NCBI GenBank assembly: GCA_000438255.1 | Contig: FR901871.1 | Location: 1-10,166, forward strand | From: Clostridium sp. CAG:389 | GTDB taxonomy: Bacteria; Bacillota; Clostridia; TANB77; CAG-508 | DNA: 10,166 nucleotides | Reading direction: 5' to 3' | In this document: one piece after another, positions 5,347 to 10,166 of the stretch | Layout: each line of letters opens with the position of its first letter | How positions within the stretch are numbered: the first letter of the stretch is position 1 | Notes under the pieces: generated by a model | What the model saw: the letters and a program-made list of their open reading frames with translations, nothing else | The model's database searches: none | Told to the model about the DNA's origin: nothing | Program-made: the position numbers and the translations under genes

Positions 5347-6237
5347 CTAATTTATTTGTTCCCATAATTTAAGTAGCATATTATCAATACACATATCATA
5401 ATTTGCATTTGATTGCAATCTTTTTTTAGTATCTTCAACAATATTTATACAATTAGCATATTTTCCAGATTTTCTTGCCATATCCAATAAAATAATATTT
5501 ATATAATCTAAAATCTCAAACTTTTCATCTTTTGCTTTATAAATAATTTCAGCACCATTTAAAGTATCTATCTTATCTCTTTTTTCTAAATTTACAATTA
5601 CATTTTCAATCTGTTCATACTCTTCTTGTTTATCTTGTAATTGTATGGCTTTGCCGATACTTCCTTGAAATGCTTCTAACATAATTTGACTATTTACTTT
5701 TGTCTGATAATTTTCTTCTAAAAATCTTAAAATATTTTCATCAGATATCTTGTTGAAATGCAATATCATACATCTTGATTTTATAGTATCTAGAAATGCA
5801 CTTTCATTGAAACCTATAAGAATTATAGTAACAAATTCTGGTGGCTCTTCTAGTGTTTTTAATAAACAGTTTTGAGCTTCTGTTGTCATTTTATCACTAT
5901 CATTTATTATATAAACTTTTCTATTTGATATGATTGGTTTTTCCGAAACTTTATTTTGGAATTCTCTTATTTGCTCTATTTTCAAGCTATTTCCATCAGG
6001 TTCTATAATTCGAAAGTCCGGATTATTTTCACCATCAAATTCAATACATGATTTACAAGTTCCACAATATTTATTTTCATCAGTACATAAAATCATTTTT
6101 GCAAATTCTTTTGCAATCATTTTTTTACCTATTCCATCTGTACCAACGAACATATAACTATGTGATGTTTTATTATTTTTCACTGCATTTGTTAGTAATT
6201 CTTTTATATTATCATTACCTAGTATATTATTAAACAT
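5347..6237 (-). CDS. holB: DNA polymerase III, delta' subunit
   Basis: This 296-residue protein is the delta' subunit of the clamp loader, which helps load the beta sliding clamp onto primed DNA. The order of motifs is that of the family: a P-loop-like GTDGIGKK (32-39), four zinc-binding cysteines (C51, C58, C61, C64), a Walker-B-like region IINDSDKM (110-117), LKTLEEPP (126-133) and the sensor-type SRC (154-156). The C-terminal third is the less conserved collar region. The length is slightly short but within range. An AGGAGA site lies just upstream of the ATG. The following gene is ricT, the usual Firmicutes neighbour. A weak promoter may lie in the gap behind lepB. Confidence 0.9.
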   Translation of the reverse strand: MFNNILGNDNIKELLTNAVKNNKTSHSYMFVGTDGIGKKMIAKEFAKMILCTDENKYCGTCKSCIEFDGENNPDFRIIEPDGNSLKIEQIREFQNKVSEKPIISNRKVYIINDSDKMTTEAQNCLLKTLEEPPEFVTIILIGFNESAFLDTIKSRCMILHFNKISDENILRFLEENYQTKVNSQIMLEAFQGSIGKAIQLQDKQEEYEQIENVIVNLEKRDKIDTLNGAEIIYKAKDEKFEILDYINIILLDMARKSGKYANCINIVEDTKKRLQSNANYDMCIDNMLLKLWEQIN

Positions 6238-6266
6238 TATATCTCCTGTTTCAAATTTATTATTTT

Positions 6267-6300
6267 AGTATAGTTCAATTTAAAATATTTGCGAACTATA
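6267..6300 (-). promoter_or_regulatory. Possible holB promoter overlapping an inverted repeat
   Basis: On the minus strand, TTCGCA (6295-6290) and TATACT (6272-6267) are 17 bases apart. The -10 is good and the -35 matches four of six consensus bases. An 8-bp inverted repeat, TATAGTTC (6269-6276) and GAACTATA (6293-6300), overlaps both boxes. This could be a promoter with an operator, or simply a weak hairpin in the 66-base lepB-holB gap. Confidence 0.35.
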
Positions 6301-6303
6301 ACA

Positions 6304-6945
6304 TTATTTTACTTTTCCAAATAGATTTAATGGCCAAATTCTTATCCAAACTTTACTTTCAATTTTTTCTAATGGAATACAACCAAAAGATCTACAATCT
6401 GTACTATGATTTCTGTTATCACCCATTGCAAATACACAGTTTTCAGGAACAACAAAATCATCAAATCCACATGTGCCTAGTATATCTGTAACTATACCAC
6501 TTTGAAGATAATCTTCTTGTAATTCCTCTCCATTTATATAAACTTTTCCATCTTTAATCTCAACATGTTCTCCTGGTAAAGCTATAACTCTTTTAATATA
6601 GCTGTCTTTTCCAATTTCTAATACATAATATCTGAATTTTCCAAATAAACTTGTTGGTTCATTTTCGTATTTTGCTACTGGATTAGATTGGTCTATCTCA
6701 CTATATGTATACGATTTTTTGCTCGGTGCTTCAAATGTTATTATATCTCCTCTATTTGGCATTGTTTTAGTTGTTCTTACCCATCTATTAAGCCATAGTC
6801 TTTGGTCTTGTACTAGTGTTGGATACATTGATACTTGTTGTACTATTGTTGGTGTTCCTATATAAAATCTAAATAATAGAGCTAGTACTATTGCTATTAT
6901 TATGCAATAAATCCATTCTAATATATCTTTTATTTTATTGTTCAT
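6304..6945 (-). CDS. lepB: Type I signal peptidase
   Basis: This 213-residue membrane-anchored protease removes signal peptides from exported proteins. One N-terminal transmembrane helix (about residues 10-29) precedes the catalytic serine S39 in VSMYPT. The general-base lysine is K118 in YIKRVIALPG. The conserved GDNRNHSTDCRSFG box is at 175-188, followed by the usual C-terminal WIRIWPLNLFGK. This is the Gram-positive SipS-type Ser-Lys form. The active domain faces the outside and contains four cysteines (C159, C170, C184, C189). The ATG has an AGGAGA site (6955-6960). A near-consensus promoter lies just upstream, and a divergent membrane-protein gene follows beyond it. Confidence 0.92.
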   Translation of the reverse strand: MNNKIKDILEWIYCIIIAIVLALLFRFYIGTPTIVQQVSMYPTLVQDQRLWLNRWVRTTKTMPNRGDIITFEAPSKKSYTYSEIDQSNPVAKYENEPTSLFGKFRYYVLEIGKDSYIKRVIALPGEHVEIKDGKVYINGEELQEDYLQSGIVTDILGTCGFDDFVVPENCVFAMGDNRNHSTDCRSFGCIPLEKIESKVWIRIWPLNLFGKVK

Positions 6946-6979
6946 TTGTATTTATCTCCTAACTTTTTTTATCTTGTAT

Positions 6980-7008
6980 ATTATACATTAATTTGGAGGA
7001 TTTATCAA
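6980..7008 (-). promoter_or_regulatory. Promoter of lepB
   Basis: On the minus strand, TTGATA (7008-7003) and a perfect TATAAT (6985-6980) are separated by 17 bases. The predicted start is near 6973, giving a leader of about 28 bases to the lepB ATG at 6945. Confidence 0.7.
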
Positions 7009-7050
7009 TAAATATGCATTATAATTTTAATTTTTTCATATAATTTTATT

Positions 7051-7056
7051 GGAGGT
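7051..7056 (+). promoter_or_regulatory. Ribosome binding site fixing the start of the membrane protein
   Basis: GGAGGT lies five bases... counted to the ATG at 7061, four intervening bases (7057-7060) remain. An in-frame TTG at 7049 would place the start upstream of, and overlapping, this site with nothing suitable before it, so ATG 7061 is the start. Confidence 0.7.
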
Positions 7057-7060
7057 ATAT

Positions 7061-7591
7061 ATGAAAAAAAATAACATTTTAAGATTCACTATTTTTAGTG
7101 GAATCTTTGTAATGATATTAGGAACTCTTCTACACTTTACTTTTGAATGGTCTGGAAATAGCACTTTTGTAGCATCATTTAGTGCTGTAAATGAAAGCAC
7201 ATGGGAACATTTAAAACTATTATTTTTCCCTATGCTATTAACAACAATATTAGGATATTTTCTTATTGGAAAAAATTATTCTAATTTTTTATGTGCTAGA
7301 TTACTTGGTATTTTGACCGCCATTTTATTTACTATTTCATTTTTTTATACCTATACTGGTATAATTGGAACGAATTTTGCTTTTATTGATATTAGCATTT
7401 TCTTTATTGCTGTCATTCTAGGTGAATTGGTATCCTATAAAATTCTACTATCAAACTTTCATTGCAATCAATATGTAGCAGGACTTCTTATTTTTGCATT
7501 GCTAATTAGTTTCATTACTTTTACATATTTCACTCCTAAAATTGGCTTATTTAAAGATCCTGTTAGTAACAAATATGGAATAACCCCATAA
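7061..7591 (+). CDS. DUF6512-like integral membrane protein of unknown function
   Basis: This 176-residue hydrophobic protein has about five predicted membrane helices (roughly residues 7-27, 52-70, 76-97, 105-125 and 138-158). A conserved-looking block, LHFTFEWSGNS (24-34) and FSAVNESTWEHLKLLFFP (40-57), lies between helices 1 and 2. The C-terminus has TPKIGLFKDPVSNKYGI (158-174). I recognise this pattern as the DUF6512 family from memory, which is less certain than the membrane topology. No function is known to me. The gene stands alone, divergent from lepB and convergent with the histidine kinase, and has a good GGAGGT site. I found no convincing -35/-10 pair for it in the short divergent region. 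A TATAAT at 7020-7025 has no matching -35. Confidence 0.75.
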   Translation: MKKNNILRFTIFSGIFVMILGTLLHFTFEWSGNSTFVASFSAVNESTWEHLKLLFFPMLLTTILGYFLIGKNYSNFLCARLLGILTAILFTISFFYTYTGIIGTNFAFIDISIFFIAVILGELVSYKILLSNFHCNQYVAGLLIFALLISFITFTYFTPKIGLFKDPVSNKYGITP

Positions 7592-7618
7592 AATAGCCAT
7601 TCTAATTCATGAAAATAC

Positions 7619-7658
7619 AAAAAATCAGAATGGATTATTATTCCAATTCTGATTTTTT
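7619..7658. terminator. Bidirectional terminator between two convergent genes
   Basis: AAAAAATCAGAAT (7619-7631) pairs perfectly over 13 bp with ATTCTGATTTTTT (7646-7658). A further GGA/TCC pairing lies inside (7632-7634 with 7642-7644, one bulged A at 7645), leaving a seven-base loop. Six T end the plus-strand arm and six A begin it, so it can terminate both the plus-strand membrane-protein gene and the minus-strand kinase gene. Confidence 0.85.
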
Positions 7659-7678
7659 CATATTATTATTTCTATAAG

Positions 7679-8998
7679 TTATTGTTTTGTTGGAATGCGA
7701 ATAACAACCTCTGTGCCCTCTCCAACTTTACTTTTTATATCAATACTTCCGCCATTTTTATCCAAAATTTCCTTAGCAATGGAAAGACCTAAACCAGTCC
7801 CACCCATTTCTCTTGTACGAGCTTTATCAACTCTATAAAATCTCTCAAAAATTCTAGATAAATCATCTTCTGGAATACCGATTCCATTATCAAATACCTT
7901 TATATATGCATCATTATAAACAAAACCAACATAAATTTTAATTTCACCATTATCTGGTGTATATTTTATACTATTTGTCAAAATATTTAAAACAACACGT
8001 TCAATATCATCTTTATCTGCATATACTGGTGGTACATCTGCTGTAACAAATGCATTAACAGTATGTCCTTTTTTCTTAATTTCAATAGCCAATTTTTCTT
8101 GGCATCTTTTAACCAATTCGCCCAAATCAAAACTTTCTTTTTGAGTTTTCTTTTTATTACTATCATATCTAGAAAGTGTCAATAAATCTGTAACTAAACG
8201 AGCCATTCTTCTAGATTCTGATGCAATCACATTTAAAAACTTATTTTGAGTTTCTTCATCATATCCACCTTCTAAAAGAGTATCAGCATATCCCATTATA
8301 GATGTTATTGGTGTTTTTAATTCATGTGATACATCTGCTACTAATTCTTTTTGCATATTATCAAGTTTTACATGTTCAGTAATATCCTGAATTACAGCAA
8401 TTACACCATCTGGTCTTTCATCTTCATTTTTAAATGGTGCAAATAATACTTTTACATATCCATCATCAACTTGAATTCTTTGTTCTGTTGATGTCCAGCT
8501 ATCTAAATAAATTACTTTTTCCATATTTATATCTAATTTATATTTTCCAAATATATCATCAAATGTATTATCTTCTGGACTAATACTTAAAAATTTCTTA
8601 GCAGCTGGATTTATTAATATAATTTCACCCTTCATATTAAATGCAATAATACCATCTGTCATATGTAATAATATTGTTTCAATTTGATTTTTTCTAGAAG
8701 AAACTTCATTAAGTTTATCTCTTAATTCTGCTCTTTCGTCACTTTTTATATATTTATTTTTTGGACAGATTACAAATTTTGATAGATATATTGATATTGC
8801 AATTGCTGAAATTATATAAATTCCAATTATTATAGCTATTGACTTTTTAGCTTGTGCCAATATACTAACCTCTTGTCCATCTATAAGCTGTGGAATTTGA
8901 GCTAAGGAATTTAAATATAAATATCCCATAGCCCCTATAAGTATTAATCCTATTAATACAGATATTAGAATAATTTTAGATTTTACATTTTTATACAT
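7679..8998 (-). CDS. PAS-containing sensor histidine kinase (WalK/PhoR-like)
   Basis: This 439-residue membrane kinase would autophosphorylate and pass phosphate to a response regulator. Two helices (about residues 8-30 and 52-72) enclose only about 21 external residues. After them comes a charged linker (80-112) where a HAMP domain would be expected but is not evident, then a PAS domain (about 105-210). The HisKA domain has the H box VADVSHELKTPITSI with H225. The ATPase domain shows the N box (NILTNSIKYTP, 338-348), DNGIGIP (370-376), FERFYRVDKAR (384-394) and GGTGLGLS (399-406). The overall type resembles WalK, PhoR or ResE kinases, but it is much shorter than typical WalK. No response regulator lies next to it: one side is murG and the other a convergent gene. 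The start has a GGAGAG site and a plausible promoter. Confidence 0.9.
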   Translation of the reverse strand: MYKNVKSKIILISVLIGLILIGAMGYLYLNSLAQIPQLIDGQEVSILAQAKKSIAIIIGIYIISAIAISIYLSKFVICPKNKYIKSDERAELRDKLNEVSSRKNQIETILLHMTDGIIAFNMKGEIILINPAAKKFLSISPEDNTFDDIFGKYKLDINMEKVIYLDSWTSTEQRIQVDDGYVKVLFAPFKNEDERPDGVIAVIQDITEHVKLDNMQKELVADVSHELKTPITSIMGYADTLLEGGYDEETQNKFLNVIASESRRMARLVTDLLTLSRYDSNKKKTQKESFDLGELVKRCQEKLAIEIKKKGHTVNAFVTADVPPVYADKDDIERVVLNILTNSIKYTPDNGEIKIYVGFVYNDAYIKVFDNGIGIPEDDLSRIFERFYRVDKARTREMGGTGLGLSIAKEILDKNGGSIDIKSKVGEGTEVVIRIPTKQ

Positions 8999-9040
8999 TT
9001 TACTTTCTCTCCATACAATTAATGTTAAAATTCACAACAT

Positions 9041-9069
9041 ATAATACGTCTTTGAAATTAATAATTCAA
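9041..9069 (-). promoter_or_regulatory. Probable promoter of the histidine kinase gene
   Basis: On the minus strand, TTGAAT (9069-9064) and TATTAT (9046-9041) are 17 bases apart. They lie in the 99-base gap between murG and the kinase and predict a start near 9034. This supports separate expression of the kinase, although readthrough from murG is not excluded since no clear terminator is visible in the gap. Confidence 0.5.
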
Positions 9070-9097
9070 AAAAACTATATTATAAATTATACCTTTA

Positions 9098-10166
9098 TTA
9101 TTTTTTCACTAATTTTAAAACCTCTTTATAAATCTTATCTTCTACATCATGAGTAGAAACTTTAAGAGCATTTTTTGACATTTGCAATTCTAGATTTTTA
9201 TCTAAAACTATTTTTTCAATTTGTGTATTTAAAATATTACCATTTAATTCATCATTTAAAATAATCTTTGCAGCTCCAATATTTTCCAAAACCTTAGCAT
9301 TATGCAATTGATGGTCACCACTAACATTTGGTAATGGAATTAAAATTGATGGTTTACCTAAATTAGAAATTTCTGTAATTGTCATTGCCCCACTTCTTGC
9401 AACAATCAAATTAGAAACATTCATAATCTCTTCCATATTATAAATGTATGGAACAATCTTAGCATTCTCAATATTATTTATATTAATATTTTCATCTGAC
9501 AATTTTTCCTTAATAATATCATATTGTTTTGGACCAGTAGCCCACATAATTTGATAATCTTTATTTAATTTATTTTTCAAAATTGTCAAAATTGCTTCAT
9601 TAATCTTTTGAGCTCCCTGACTTCCACCAAATATTAACACAATTGGTTTTGTTTCATTAAGCCCTGCTTTTTTAATTATCTGTAATTTTTCATTAATTCC
9701 ATAATCTTTTTTTACAATTTTTACTGGTGTACCTGTACAAACAATATTTTTTGCATTTTTAATTCTTTCTTTTGCATCATTAAAAGATACCAAAATTGTA
9801 TCAGTTTTCTTTGCAAGCATTTTTACAGCCTTACCTGGAAAAGCATTACTTTCATGTAATAATGTTGGGATACCTAAACTATGTGCAGCAGAAATTGTAG
9901 CCCCACAAATATATCCACCAGTTCCAATTACTATATCAGGCTTAAATTCTTTAATTATCTTTTTGGCTTCTCCATAACCTTTAAATGTTTTATACATTTT
10001 TTTGATATTTTCGATTGATATTTTTTTGCTTAATCCATATGCATCAATTGTTTTTAATTCATAACCAGCTCTTGGAACTAAATCGTTTTCCAATCCTCTT
10101 GTTGTTCCAATAAAAATTATTTTTGAATCTTTTTCTTCTTCTTTTATTTTATTTGCAATTGCAAGA
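9098..10166 (-). CDS. murG: Lipid II synthase MurG, N-terminally cut by the window edge
   Basis: MurG transfers GlcNAc from UDP-GlcNAc to lipid I on the inner face of the membrane, making lipid II for peptidoglycan. The frame is open to the window edge, giving 355 visible codons plus one partial base. The visible part begins LAIANKIKEEEKDSKIIFIG, and the preceding glycine-rich GGTGGH loop must lie outside. A TTG at 10093 (before ENDLVPRAGYEL) is internal, not a true start. Family landmarks follow in order: IGTGGYICGATISAA, then LHESNAFPGKAVKMLAKK, the FGGSQGAQKINEAI loop and VARSGAMTITEISNLGKPSI. The UDP-GlcNAc/base region LIPLPNVSGDHQLHNAKVL comes after these. The stop is TAA at 9098. The gene is otherwise complete to its C-terminus. 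Confidence 0.93.
   Translation of the reverse strand, partial: LAIANKIKEEEKDSKIIFIGTTRGLENDLVPRAGYELKTIDAYGLSKKISIENIKKMYKTFKGYGEAKKIIKEFKPDIVIGTGGYICGATISAAHSLGIPTLLHESNAFPGKAVKMLAKKTDTILVSFNDAKERIKNAKNIVCTGTPVKIVKKDYGINEKLQIIKKAGLNETKPIVLIFGGSQGAQKINEAILTILKNKLNKDYQIMWATGPKQYDIIKEKLSDENININNIENAKIVPYIYNMEEIMNVSNLIVARSGAMTITEISNLGKPSILIPLPNVSGDHQLHNAKVLENIGAAKIILNDELNGNILNTQIEKIVLDKNLELQMSKNALKVSTHDVEDKIYKEVLKLVKK

Noticed and set aside
7014..7043. Nine-codon leader ORF (MHYNFNFFI) before the membrane-protein gene, with GGAGGA at 6995-7000.
   Set aside because: The spacing of 13 bases is long, no promoter upstream is convincing, and the GGAGGA lies in the minus-strand lepB promoter spacer.
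9051..9070. TTTGAA/TTCAAA inverted repeat after murG, considered as its terminator.
   Set aside because: On the minus strand no T-run follows the stem; the T-rich part precedes it, and the repeat overlaps the kinase -35 box.
10073..10093. TTG at 10093 as the murG start.
   Set aside because: The frame continues open to the window edge with recognisable MurG sequence (LAIANKIK, IIFIGTTRGLE), so this codon is internal.

Overview
The window looks like chromosome from a low-GC, anaerobic Gram-positive bacterium of the Clostridia or a related Firmicutes lineage. The signs are strong AT bias, A/T-ending codons, consensus sigma-A-type promoters, AGGAGG-type ribosome binding sites, a ferredoxin-dependent oxoacid oxidoreductase, and housekeeping genes ordered as in Firmicutes (holB followed by ricT/yaaT). 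TAA is the main stop codon and one gene ends in TAG. The species cannot be named from this sequence.

Layout. Bases 1-207 hold a consensus promoter and a leader with a 5'-proximal hairpin. They drive a four-gene plus-strand operon (208-3285) for the gamma, delta, alpha and beta subunits of a 2-oxoacid:ferredoxin oxidoreductase, most likely pyruvate synthase/PFOR. A strong terminator closes it at 3315-3357. Next, on the minus strand, is a hicAB toxin-antitoxin locus (3356-4067) with a consensus promoter, a perfect palindromic operator in the promoter spacer, an intact hicB and a hicA broken by a one-base frameshift. From 4195 to 6237 the minus strand carries holB (DNA polymerase III delta'), ricT (PSP1/YaaT family) and a 56-residue 2[4Fe-4S] ferredoxin whose start overlaps the end of ricT. 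The group ends in two tandem hairpins. lepB (signal peptidase I) lies upstream at 6304-6945 with its own promoter. A divergent plus-strand gene (7061-7591) encodes a five-helix membrane protein resembling DUF6512. It converges through a shared bidirectional terminator on a PAS-containing sensor histidine kinase (7679-8998, minus). The window ends inside murG (9098-10166, minus), which lacks its N-terminus because of the window edge. No stretch longer than 300 bases lacks a gene. Bases 1-80 show nothing assignable.

How the genes work together. The oxidoreductase reduces ferredoxin while making acetyl-CoA, and the small ferredoxin at 4195-4365 is a possible but unproven partner. Its coupling to ricT instead suggests a link to the Fe-S-containing Ric complex. 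HolB, LepB and MurG are replication, secretion and peptidoglycan housekeeping functions. The histidine kinase resembles WalK/PhoR-type kinases but has almost no external sensor loop and no adjacent response regulator within view.

Nothing here is a clear new defence or mobile system. The least ordinary parts are the hicAB locus with its broken toxin and intact control region, and the ricT-ferredoxin overlap.
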